DNA of 5,970 nucleotides from Hyphomicrobiales bacterium (GCA_003133345.1 PKXB01000070.1:324-6293), one strand, 5' to 3'. Positions 1 through 5,726 are shown, counted from the stretch's first letter. Notes: generated by a model from the letters alone, not told the origin. Made by a program: numbers and translations.

Positions 1-108
1 GCCATGATTGACGGCGCGTTGCAAAGCATGATTGACGAGGTGTTGATTTGCTTCCGCAAAATATCCGGATCGGTGGTTGAACCGCGCCGGTTTCGGCGCC
101 ATCTCACC
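1..108. other. Unassigned left edge, no supported gene
   Basis: No gene can be named here. On the minus strand an ATG at 102-100 opens a frame reading MAPKPARFNHRSGYFAEANQ and onward past the left edge (34 codons visible). It could be the first part of a divergent gene, but the product is not recognisable. It has only a GGTGAG abutting the ATG as a possible ribosome binding site. The plus strand is also open from position 1 into the following repeat, so an open frame alone proves little. An 11-bp direct repeat (catgattgacg at 3-13 and 27-37) is spaced 24 bp apart. The promoter of the tldE run should lie here or further left, but no convincing -35/-10 pair is visible. Confidence 0.3.
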
Positions 109-216
109 GTCATTCCGGGACGCGAGCGCAGCGAGCGGACCCGGAATCCAGACGCAAGCACGGCATTTGCTTCTGGATTCCGGGTTCACGGGCTAAAGCC
201 CGCGCCCCGGAATGAC
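109..216. repeat. 108-bp dispersed palindromic repeat upstream of tldE
   Basis: The element begins with gtcattccgg and ends with the exact inverse ccggaatgac. Inside it, positions 139-157 pair with 167-185 over 19 bp with one mismatch (14 bp of it perfect: acccggaatccaga against tctggattccgggt), leaving a 9-nt loop. The right arm holds a small extra hairpin, cgggct-aa-agcccg (189-202). The left arm carries the direct repeat gcgagcg-ca-gcgagcg. Repeats with this 'GTCATTCCGGG...CCCGGAATGAC' outline are, from memory, very abundant between genes in Bradyrhizobium and relatives, and are probably mobilised without coding capacity. Transcribed, it would form a strong stem-loop in the tldE leader. 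The short open frame across it (4-222) is a product of the repeat and not a gene. Confidence 0.85.
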
Positions 217-239
217 AAATAAGATATGAAAGCCTCACC

Positions 240-1604
240 ATGCACGCCCCCGCCTCATCCTTGTTCGACCAGACCGCCCTCACCGACCGCGCCGAGCGGC
301 TGGTCAAGGCCGCGCTTGCCCGGGGCGCCGATGCCGCCGACGCGGTGGCGTTGCGCGGGATGTCGCTCGCGATCGAAGTGCGCGACGGCGCGGTGGAGGA
401 GAGCGAGCGCGCCGAAGGCGACGATCTCGGCCTGCGCGTGCTGGTCGGCAAGCGCCAGGCGGTGGTGTCGACCAACGACATGGCGAGCGACGGCAGCGCG
501 GCGCTGGCCGAGCGGGCGGTGGCGATGGCGCGCGCGGCGCCCGAGGATAAGTTCGCCGGGCTGGCCGATGCAGCGCTGCTGGCGCACGATTTTCCCGATC
601 TCGATCTGATCGATCCCGAGCTGCCCACGATAACCGAGCTTGAAGCGATGGCGCGCGCCGCCGAAGTCGCCGGGCTCGCGGTCAAGGGCGTCGTCAAGTC
701 GGGCGGCGCCTCGGCCTCGGCCGGCATCGGCGGCATGGTGCTGGTCACCAGCCACGGTTTTCGCGGCGCCTATCTGGGCTCGCGCCACGGCCTGTCGATG
801 ACCGCGATCGCAGGTAGCGGCACCGGCATGGAGCGCGACTACGATTATTCCTCGGTGCTGCACGCCGCCGATCTGGAGTCGCCTGAGAAGATCGGCCGCA
901 CCGCCGGCGAGCGCGCGCTCGAACGGCTCAACCCACGCAAGGTATCCACCCGCAAAGTGCCGGTGGTGTTCGACCGCCGAGTGTCCGGCTCGCTGGTTTC
1001 GCACCTCGCCAGCGCCGCCAATGGCGCTTCGGTCGCGCGCAAGACCAGCTTCCTGCGCGACAAGATGGGCGAGAAGCTGTTCGCCGACGGCATCCGCATC
1101 ATCGACGATCCACTGCGCAAGCGCGGCCTGCGCTCGCATCCGTTCGACGGCGAAGGCGTCGCCGGCAGAAAGCTCGCGCTGGTCGACGACGGGGTCTTGC
1201 GCTCATGGATTCTCGACTGCGCGACCGCGCGCGAACTCGGGCTCGCCACCACCGGCCACGCCCAGCGCGGCGTGTCCTCGGTGCCGTCGCCGGGAGCGAG
1301 CAACCTGCATCTGGAAGCGGGGCGCTTGAGTCCCGAGGCGTTGATCGCCGACATCAAGGACGGCTTCTACGTCACCGACCTGATCGGCATGGGCGCCAAC
1401 ATGGTGACCGGCGACTACAGCCGCGGCGCCTCCGGCTTCTGGATCGAGAACGGCAAGCGGACGTTTGCCGTGAGCGAGGTCACCATCGCCGGCCATCTGC
1501 TCGATATTTTCCGCACCCTCACACCCGCCAACGATCTCGAATTCCGCTACGGCACCAATGCGCCGACCGTGCGGCTGGAGGGCTTGACCGTTGCCGGGCA
1601 GTGA
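240..1604 (+). CDS. pmbA: TldE/PmbA-type metalloprotease subunit
   Basis: A 454-residue protein of the TldD/PmbA (peptidase U62) family, of the usual length. In characterised systems TldD and TldE form a cytoplasmic heterodimeric protease that matures peptides such as microcin B17 and degrades CcdA; TldD carries the zinc HExxxH motif and TldE does not. No HExxxH is present here, and the C-terminal third is typical of PmbA/TldE: FDGEG at 302-306, GASGFWIENG near 396-405, SEVTIAG at 412-418, and the ending EFRYGTNAPTVRLEGLTVAG. I therefore call it the non-catalytic TldE subunit; its TldD partner is not in the window. The ATG at 240 has a weak GAAAG (228-232) upstream and sits 23 bp after the palindromic repeat. 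An ATG at 226 is in another frame. The substrate in this organism is unknown. Confidence 0.93.
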   Translation: MHAPASSLFDQTALTDRAERLVKAALARGADAADAVALRGMSLAIEVRDGAVEESERAEGDDLGLRVLVGKRQAVVSTNDMASDGSAALAERAVAMARAAPEDKFAGLADAALLAHDFPDLDLIDPELPTITELEAMARAAEVAGLAVKGVVKSGGASASAGIGGMVLVTSHGFRGAYLGSRHGLSMTAIAGSGTGMERDYDYSSVLHAADLESPEKIGRTAGERALERLNPRKVSTRKVPVVFDRRVSGSLVSHLASAANGASVARKTSFLRDKMGEKLFADGIRIIDDPLRKRGLRSHPFDGEGVAGRKLALVDDGVLRSWILDCATARELGLATTGHAQRGVSSVPSPGASNLHLEAGRLSPEALIADIKDGFYVTDLIGMGANMVTGDYSRGASGFWIENGKRTFAVSEVTIAGHLLDIFRTLTPANDLEFRYGTNAPTVRLEGLTVAGQ

Positions 1605-1606
1605 AA

Positions 1607-1653
1607 CGCATGATCCAGAAAAGTGGGAACCGGTTTTCGGAAAAGATCATGCG
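1607..1653. repeat. 47-bp palindromic repeat at the phosphatase start
   Basis: The ends cgcatgatc (1607-1615) and gatcatgcg (1645-1653) are perfect 9-bp inverted repeats. Between them gaaaa (1618-1622) and ttttc (1634-1638) form a second inverted pair around the self-complementary aaccggtt. From memory, this 'ATGATC-GAAAAG-GGAACCGGTTTTC-GATCAT' pattern is a very common dispersed repeat in Bradyrhizobium and Rhodopseudomonas genomes. It fills almost the whole gap between the tldE stop (1602-1604) and the phosphatase gene, and its right end contains the ATG I choose as the phosphatase start. Its left end offers an alternative in-frame ATG at 1610, so it could also be read as a repeat-encoded 13-residue extension of the protein. 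Confidence 0.75.
1639..1645 (+). promoter_or_regulatory. Ribosome binding site inside the repeat
   Basis: GGAAAAG precedes the ATG at 1649, with the GGA placed 7 nt from the start codon, a workable Shine-Dalgarno distance. The alternative ATG at 1610 has only cagtgaaacgc upstream and no comparable site. This favours 1649 as the phosphatase start and means the signal comes from the dispersed repeat itself. Confidence 0.5.
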
Positions 1654-2446
1654 CAATGAACTTGCCGGCCTGCGCACGTCGCTCGAAGCCGTGATGCGCG
1701 AGGCCGGCGATCTGGCGCGCGCGACCGCGCGCGGACCCTTCAAGCGCTGGACCAAGGGCGACGACGATTCGCCGGTGAGCGAGGGCGATATCGCGGTCAA
1801 CAATCTGTTGCGCACGCGGCTCACCGATCTGGTGCCCGACGCCGGCTGGCTGTCGGAGGAGACCGAAACCCTGCCCGACCGCGCCTTACCGCTGGCCTGG
1901 GTCGTGGATCCGATCGACGGCACCCGCGCCTATATCTCCGGCCGCGCCGACTGGACCATCTCGGTGGCGCTGGTCGAGAACGGCCGTCCGCTATTGGCCG
2001 CGCTCTTTGCGCCGGTGACCGATGAGATGTTCCTCGCGGTCCAGGGCAAGGGCGCCGCGCTTAATGGCGCCACAATCGCGGCAAACCGCGGCGCGACGCT
2101 TGAACGCGCCAGGCTCGCCGGCCCCAAACGTTATCTCGACAAACTCGCCGGCTTTGCCCCCAGCATGCTGGCGCAGCCCAAGGTGTTTTCGCTCGCGCTG
2201 CGGCTTGCGCGCGTCGCGCATGGGGAACTCGATGCCGCCTTCGCCTCGCCCGGCAGCCATGATTGGGACCTTGCCGCGGCCGACCTCCTGGTGCACGAGG
2301 CCGGCGGCCTATTCACCGATTTTGCCGACCAGCCGCTGCGCTACAATGCCCCGCACACCGCGCATGACGCGCTGATTGCCGCCGGTTCCGCCCGCCATGG
2401 CGCACTGATCGATTTGCTGCGCGACCGCCGCGGCGAGTTTGCATAA
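1649..2446 (+). CDS. Inositol monophosphatase family phosphatase (CysQ-like)
   Basis: A 265-residue Mg2+-dependent phosphatase of the FIG/IMPase superfamily, of normal family length. The metal site is complete: SEET at 69-72, DPIDGT at 87-92 (both Asp bind metal) and the C-terminal HDWDLAAADLLVHEAGG at 204-220, whose WD aspartate closes the active site. Family members hydrolyse inositol-1-phosphate (SuhB), 3'-phosphoadenosine-5'-phosphate (CysQ) or histidinol phosphate (HisN). Sequence alone does not settle which; I lean to 3'(2'),5'-bisphosphate nucleotidase because related loci beside alphaproteobacterial lipid A genes are usually annotated so. The start at 1649 is chosen because GGAAAAG lies just upstream and the resulting N-terminus (MRNELAGLRTSLEAVMREAG) has normal family length. 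Starting at 1610 would add MIQKSGNRFSEKI from the repeat, giving 278 residues. The open frame continues upstream through tldE, but that part is shadow. Confidence 0.88.
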   Translation: MRNELAGLRTSLEAVMREAGDLARATARGPFKRWTKGDDDSPVSEGDIAVNNLLRTRLTDLVPDAGWLSEETETLPDRALPLAWVVDPIDGTRAYISGRADWTISVALVENGRPLLAALFAPVTDEMFLAVQGKGAALNGATIAANRGATLERARLAGPKRYLDKLAGFAPSMLAQPKVFSLALRLARVAHGELDAAFASPGSHDWDLAAADLLVHEAGGLFTDFADQPLRYNAPHTAHDALIAAGSARHGALIDLLRDRRGEFA

Positions 2447-2480
2447 ATTCGGCCTGTAGCTTAATCCACGGCACCGTACG

Positions 2481-2545
2481 CGCTATTTCATCGTCCACCC
2501 GCACGCTTGCTCGACCCCAATAGCGCGGGCCGGGCGGTGCGCTGA
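2481..2545 (+). pseudogene. Decayed 3' end of a DUF4170-type gene
   Basis: Positions 2481-2504 read RYFIVHPH. Shifting by one base, 2504-2542 reads RLLDPNSAGRAVR and ends at a TGA (2543-2545). Joined, this gives RYFIVHPH-RLLDP, very close to the 'RYFIVHLHRLLDP' ending I recall for DUF4170, a small (about 75-80 residue) alphaproteobacterial protein that I believe sits between the phosphatase and DUF374 genes in related genomes. One lost C after 2504 explains the frameshift. Only the last third or so of the gene would remain: upstream in this frame there is a TAG at 2457-2459, no ATG, GTG or TTG start, and the phosphatase ends intact at 2446. The family match is from memory and unverified; a chance match or another small protein is possible. 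Confidence 0.5.
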
Positions 2546-2555
2546 GCAAGTGCTG

Positions 2556-3263
2556 ATGCCGTCATTCAAGCGGATCGTCAGATCGTCCGCCTTCCAGGGC
2601 GCCGTGGGAGCGGTGGGGGCGTGGTATCTGCGGCTGGTCTGGCACACCAGCAGCAAGACCTATGAGCCGGCGACGATCTACGACACGGTGCAGATACCGG
2701 CGATCCTCGCGATGTGGCACGGCCAGCATTTCCTGACGCCATTCATCAAACGCGGCGAAGCCAAGCATCGCGCCAAGGTGCTGATCTCGCGCCACCGCGA
2801 CGGCGAGGTCAATGCGCGCGCCGCCGAGAACTTGGGCATCGGCACCATTCGCGGCTCCGGCGCACATAACGGCGAATTCAACCGCAAGGGCGGCGCCGCC
2901 GCCTTCAGCGAAATGATCGACGCCCTCAAGGACGGCTACAGTGTCGCGCTCACCGCCGACGTGCCGAAGGTCTCGCGCGTCGCCGGCATGGGCGTCGTGA
3001 AGCTGGCGCAGCATTCGGGGCGACCAATCTATGCGGTGGCGATCGCGACCAGCCGGCGCATCGAACTCGATAATTGGGATCGCACCGCGATCAATCTTCC
3101 CTGCAGCCGGGTGGGGCTGGTGGCGTGCGACGCGATCTATGTTGCGCGCGACGCCGACGATGCCGCGCTCGAAGCGGCGCGGCAACGGTTGGAGAGCGAG
3201 CTCAATCGGGTGACGGCGCGCGCCTACGAAATTGCCGACCGGACCGGGAGCAAGGCATCGTGA
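2556..3263 (+). CDS. DUF374 lysophospholipid acyltransferase-like protein
   Basis: A 235-residue protein resembling the DUF374 (PF04028) branch of the lysophospholipid acyltransferase superfamily. Visible blocks in order: hydrophobic N-terminus (about 12-29), MWHGQHF (53-59), ISRHRDGE (77-84), RGSG (99-102), KGG (111-113), TADVPKVSRVAG (133-144) and LDNWDRTAINLPCSR (171-185). The His of WHG and the Asp/Glu of RDGE are the likely catalytic and structural residues of the fold. By family it should act at the inner membrane on an acyl-lipid substrate; the substrate is unknown, though overlap with waaA suggests lipid A or a Kdo-lipid intermediate. The ATG at 2556 is preferred because GAG at 2544-2546 lies 9 nt upstream. 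A GTG at 2550 would add two residues. The stop overlaps the waaA start by 4 bp. Confidence 0.85.
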   Translation: MPSFKRIVRSSAFQGAVGAVGAWYLRLVWHTSSKTYEPATIYDTVQIPAILAMWHGQHFLTPFIKRGEAKHRAKVLISRHRDGEVNARAAENLGIGTIRGSGAHNGEFNRKGGAAAFSEMIDALKDGYSVALTADVPKVSRVAGMGVVKLAQHSGRPIYAVAIATSRRIELDNWDRTAINLPCSRVGLVACDAIYVARDADDAALEAARQRLESELNRVTARAYEIADRTGSKAS

Positions 3264-4564
3264 GCGACAGGCTGCCGGCACCGTTGCGCGCCTACCGGCT
3301 GTTCGCGGTGGCGATGACGCCGCTGACGCCGCTGTTGCTGGCGCGGCGGCAGCGGCGCGGCAAGGAGCATAGCCTGCGCCTGTCCGAGCGGCGCGGCGTC
3401 AGCGCCATGGCGCGGCCGCCGGGACCGCTGGTCTGGCTGCATGGCTCGAGCCTCGGCGAATTGATCAGCGTGTTGCCGCTGATCGAGCGCATCCATGCGC
3501 GCGAGGTCAACGTGTTGGTGACCTCCGGCACCGTCACCTCCGGCGGGCTGGCCGAGCAACGGCTGCCGCGCGGCGTCATTCATCAATTCATGCCGCTCGA
3601 CGTGCCGCTGTTCGTGCGCCGCTTCCTCGCGCATTGGCAGCCCGATCTCGCGCTGTTCGTGGAATCCGATCTGTGGCCGAACATCATGATCGAGACGTCA
3701 CAGCGCGGCGTGCCGATGATCCTGGTCAACGGCCGGTTGTCGGAAAACTCGTTCCGGCGCTGGCGCTATTTCCCGGTGACGATCGGCGACCTGCTGCGGC
3801 GGCTCGACCTCTGCCTGGCGCGCTCGCCGGCCGACGCCGAGCGCTTCGTTGAATTGGGCGCCCCGCATGTCGTCACCACCGGCGACCTCAAGCTCGACGG
3901 GCCTGAGCCGCCCGCCGACCGGGCCAAGCTCGCGGCCTTGCAGGGCGCGATCGGCGGCCGGGCGATCATCGCGGCGGCATCCACCCATGCCGGCGAAGAG
4001 ACCGCCATGATCGACGCGCACCAGCGGCTGCGCGCGAACTTTCCCGGCCTGCTGACGCTGATCGTGCCGCGCCATCCCGAGCGCGGCATCGGCGTCGCCG
4101 AAATCGCGCGCGCTGCCGGGCTGCAAGCCCGCTTGCGGTCGCGCGGCGAGCTGCCCGACGCAACCACCGATATTTATGTCGCCGACACGGTCGGCGAGCT
4201 CGGTCTGGTCTATCGCCTGGCGCCGATCGTTTTCGTCGGTGGCTCGCTGGTCAAGCATGGCGGGCAGAATCCGATTGAACCCGCCAAGCTCGGCGCCGCC
4301 ATTCTGCATGGCCCGCATGTCTGGAATTTCGCCGAGATCTACGCCGCGCTCGACCAGGCGCGTGGCGCCGAGCTGGTCGCCGACGCCGTGACGCTCACCG
4401 CCGGTTTCGCCGCCTTGCTGGCGCAACCGGAAGCGCGCGCCCGCGTCGCCGATGCCGCGCGCACGACGGTCGAGGCGCTCGGTGGCGCGCTCGAGCGCAC
4501 TGTGCAATCGCTCGACCCTTATCTAATGCAGCTTCGGCTGCGCCAGCGAGCCGACAATGCGTGA
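3260..4564 (+). CDS. waaA: 3-deoxy-D-manno-octulosonic acid (Kdo) transferase
   Basis: A 434-residue membrane-anchored GT-B glycosyltransferase (GT30) that moves Kdo from CMP-Kdo to the lipid A precursor at the cytoplasmic face of the inner membrane; also called kdtA. A hydrophobic N-terminal segment (about 9-28) followed by basic residues fits the short anchor of the family. Motifs: WLHGSSLGE at 59-67 (Glu67 is the expected catalytic base), ESDLWPN at 135-141, NGRLSENSF at 157-165, GDLKLD at 208-213, STHAGEE at 241-247, PRHPER at 270-275, DTVGELGLVY at 309-318 and GGSLVKHGGQNPIEPA at 327-342 (CMP-Kdo site). The start is GTG at 3260, overlapping the DUF374 stop in GTGA, with GGAG (3247-3250) and AAGG (3252-3255) upstream. 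The open frame extends 186 bp further upstream but that part lies inside the DUF374 gene. Number of Kdo residues added cannot be told. Confidence 0.96.
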   Translation: MSDRLPAPLRAYRLFAVAMTPLTPLLLARRQRRGKEHSLRLSERRGVSAMARPPGPLVWLHGSSLGELISVLPLIERIHAREVNVLVTSGTVTSGGLAEQRLPRGVIHQFMPLDVPLFVRRFLAHWQPDLALFVESDLWPNIMIETSQRGVPMILVNGRLSENSFRRWRYFPVTIGDLLRRLDLCLARSPADAERFVELGAPHVVTTGDLKLDGPEPPADRAKLAALQGAIGGRAIIAAASTHAGEETAMIDAHQRLRANFPGLLTLIVPRHPERGIGVAEIARAAGLQARLRSRGELPDATTDIYVADTVGELGLVYRLAPIVFVGGSLVKHGGQNPIEPAKLGAAILHGPHVWNFAEIYAALDQARGAELVADAVTLTAGFAALLAQPEARARVADAARTTVEALGGALERTVQSLDPYLMQLRLRQRADNA

Positions 4565-5561
4565 GCCGGCATTCTGGTGGCGCAAAATCGGCTTGGCCTC
4601 CGGCCTGCTGGCGCCCGCCGCCGCTTGTTATGGCGCCATCGCGGCGCGGCGGATGCTGCGGCAAGGTACGCGCGCGGGTGTGCCGGTGCTGTGCGTGGGA
4701 AATTTCACGCTCGGCGGGGCCGGCAAGACGCCGGCGGTCATGCGGCTTGCAAAACTTCTGCAAGAGGCCGGCGAACGGGTGTTTTGTCTCAGCCGCGGCT
4801 ATGGCGGCAGTCTCGCCGGTCCCAAGCGCGTGGACGCGCATAGCGACCACGCGGCGCAAGTCGGTGACGAGGCGCTGCTGCTGGCGCGGGTGGCGCCGAC
4901 CATGGTCGCGCGCGACCGCGTTGCGGGCGCCGAGGCCGCGGCTGCTGCCGGCGCCAGTGTCGTCATCATGGACGACGGCTTGCAGAATGCATCGCTCATC
5001 AAGGATTTCACCATCGCGGTCGTCGACGGACGGCGCGGCCTCGGCAACGCGCGCGTGTTTCCCGCAGGACCCTTGCGGGCGCCGCTCGCTGTGCAGATCG
5101 CGCGCACCGACGCGCTGCTGGTGGTCGGCGAGGCGACGGGTGCCGGCGACGCCGTTGCCGCCGCGCATGGTTTGCCGATCTTTCATGGACACTTGCAGCC
5201 AGACCCTGCAGCCATCACGGAGCTGAAAGCGCGCAAGGTGTTCGCCTTCGCCGGCATCGGCGATCCGGACAAGTTTTTCGCGACCGCAACCGAGGCCGGC
5301 ATCGAGGTCGCCCGGCGTCAGGCGTTTCCCGATCATCACTGCTTCAGCGCCGAAGAGGCCGCCGAACTGATCATGCGCGCCGAGCACGACGGCCTTGCGC
5401 TGCTGACCACCGAGAAAGATCGTGCGCGCATGACGGGCGAACCGCTGCTGGCGGCGCTCGCCGCCAAGGCGCACGTGCTGCCGGTCACATTGGCGGTGAT
5501 TGAGGCGGAGGAATTGCGGGCGCTGGTGCTGGCGACCATCAAACGTCATCGCCCGGCTTGA
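4557..5561 (+). CDS. lpxK: Tetraacyldisaccharide 4'-kinase
   Basis: A 334-residue kinase of the usual LpxK length that phosphorylates the 4' position of the tetraacylated disaccharide-1-phosphate to give lipid IVA, using ATP at the inner membrane. The hydrophobic N-terminus (about 11-30) is the membrane segment. The P-loop is GNFTLGGAGKTP (48-59). It is followed by SRGYGG (79-84), VGDE (102-105), the catalytic DDGLQN (139-144), DGRRGLGN (157-164), PAGPLR (169-174), FAGIGDPDKFF (231-241), DHHCFS (259-264) and TTEKD (284-288), all in family order. The ATG at 4557 overlaps the waaA stop by 8 bp, with GCGAG (4546-4550) about 6 nt upstream, so translational coupling to waaA is likely. MREPAFWW is the N-terminus expected for rhizobial LpxK. 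It is the last gene of the plus-strand run. Confidence 0.96.
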   Translation: MREPAFWWRKIGLASGLLAPAAACYGAIAARRMLRQGTRAGVPVLCVGNFTLGGAGKTPAVMRLAKLLQEAGERVFCLSRGYGGSLAGPKRVDAHSDHAAQVGDEALLLARVAPTMVARDRVAGAEAAAAAGASVVIMDDGLQNASLIKDFTIAVVDGRRGLGNARVFPAGPLRAPLAVQIARTDALLVVGEATGAGDAVAAAHGLPIFHGHLQPDPAAITELKARKVFAFAGIGDPDKFFATATEAGIEVARRQAFPDHHCFSAEEAAELIMRAEHDGLALLTTEKDRARMTGEPLLAALAAKAHVLPVTLAVIEAEELRALVLATIKRHRPA

Positions 5562-5564
5562 CAT

Positions 5565-5590
5565 CGGAAGTCGGGTTTACCCGACTTCCG
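5565..5590. terminator. Perfect 12-bp hairpin just after lpxK
   Basis: cggaagtcgggt (5565-5576) and acccgacttccg (5579-5590) are exact inverse complements around a TT centre; in RNA the loop would be about four bases. It starts 4 bp after the lpxK stop and lies between convergent genes, so it may terminate transcription from either side or protect the 3' end of the operon mRNA. No run of T follows on either strand, so it is not a classical intrinsic terminator, and a dispersed repeat origin is equally possible. Confidence 0.55.
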
Positions 5591-5605
5591 CAACATGAAA
5601 TTAGG

Positions 5606-5631
5606 CGCAACTCGGGCAAGCCCGAGTTGCG
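5606..5631. terminator. Second perfect 12-bp hairpin between convergent genes
   Basis: cgcaactcgggc (5606-5617) pairs exactly with gcccgagttgcg (5620-5631) around an AA centre. It has the same size (26 bp) and the same TCGGG/CCCGA core as the hairpin at 5565-5590, with 15 bp between them and centres 41 bp apart. The pair may act together as a bidirectional terminator or mRNA end, or be one REP-like two-hairpin element. No T-tract is present. Confidence 0.55.
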
Positions 5632-5636
5632 ATGCG

Positions 5637-5722
5637 ATCCAGTATTCTCGAAATCTTATTGAGTTCCGAGCCTCAAATATTTGAAGGGGCTACTGGATGC
5701 CCCGCCTGCGCGGCGCATGACA
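5637..5722. repeat. Dispersed repeat with inverted ends and a GC hairpin
   Basis: atccagta (5637-5644) is the exact inverse complement of tactggat (5691-5698). Directly after it, atgccccgc (5697-5705) pairs with gcggcgcat (5710-5718) with one mismatch, followed by gacagc. The order 'gatccagtat ... tactggatgccccgcctgcgcggggcatgaca' matches a repeat I recall as frequent in Bradyrhizobium and relatives. It occupies most of the remaining gap between lpxK and the DUF2093 gene and codes for nothing I can support. Together with the two hairpins it accounts for nearly all of the 165 bp between the two genes. Confidence 0.6.
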
Positions 5723-5726
5723 GCCT

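Noticed and set aside
4..222. 72-codon forward frame before tldE
   Set aside because: Most of it is the translation of the dispersed palindromic repeat (VIPGRERSERTRNPD...), a familiar false gene.
110..1139. Long minus-strand open frames opposite tldE (110-748 and 255-1139)
   Set aside because: Low-complexity Ser/Ala/Arg or His/Gly/Arg translations antisense to a well-supported gene; one also runs into the palindromic repeat.
1205..1648. Upstream extension of the phosphatase frame through the 3' half of tldE
   Set aside because: The translation is Arg-rich and unlike the family; the conserved phosphatase begins only after the repeat, so the extension is a shadow.
2451..2465. ggcctgtagcttaat resembles the 5' end and D-arm of a tRNA
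   Set aside because: No anticodon stem, T-arm (ggttcga-like) or acceptor partner follows within 90 bp; 15 bases can match by chance, so it is not called a tRNA or tRNA fragment, though it sits near the point where the DUF4170 relic breaks off.
3074..3259. Upstream extension of the waaA frame into the DUF374 gene
   Set aside because: The homologous waaA region begins at the GTG at 3260, which has ribosome binding sites and the usual start-stop overlap.
4395..5564. 389-codon open frame on the minus strand opposite waaA and lpxK
   Set aside because: It lies antisense to two genes with complete family motifs; its composition (rich in Arg, His, Gln, Ala) is typical of a shadow frame in high-GC DNA, and no domain is recognisable.
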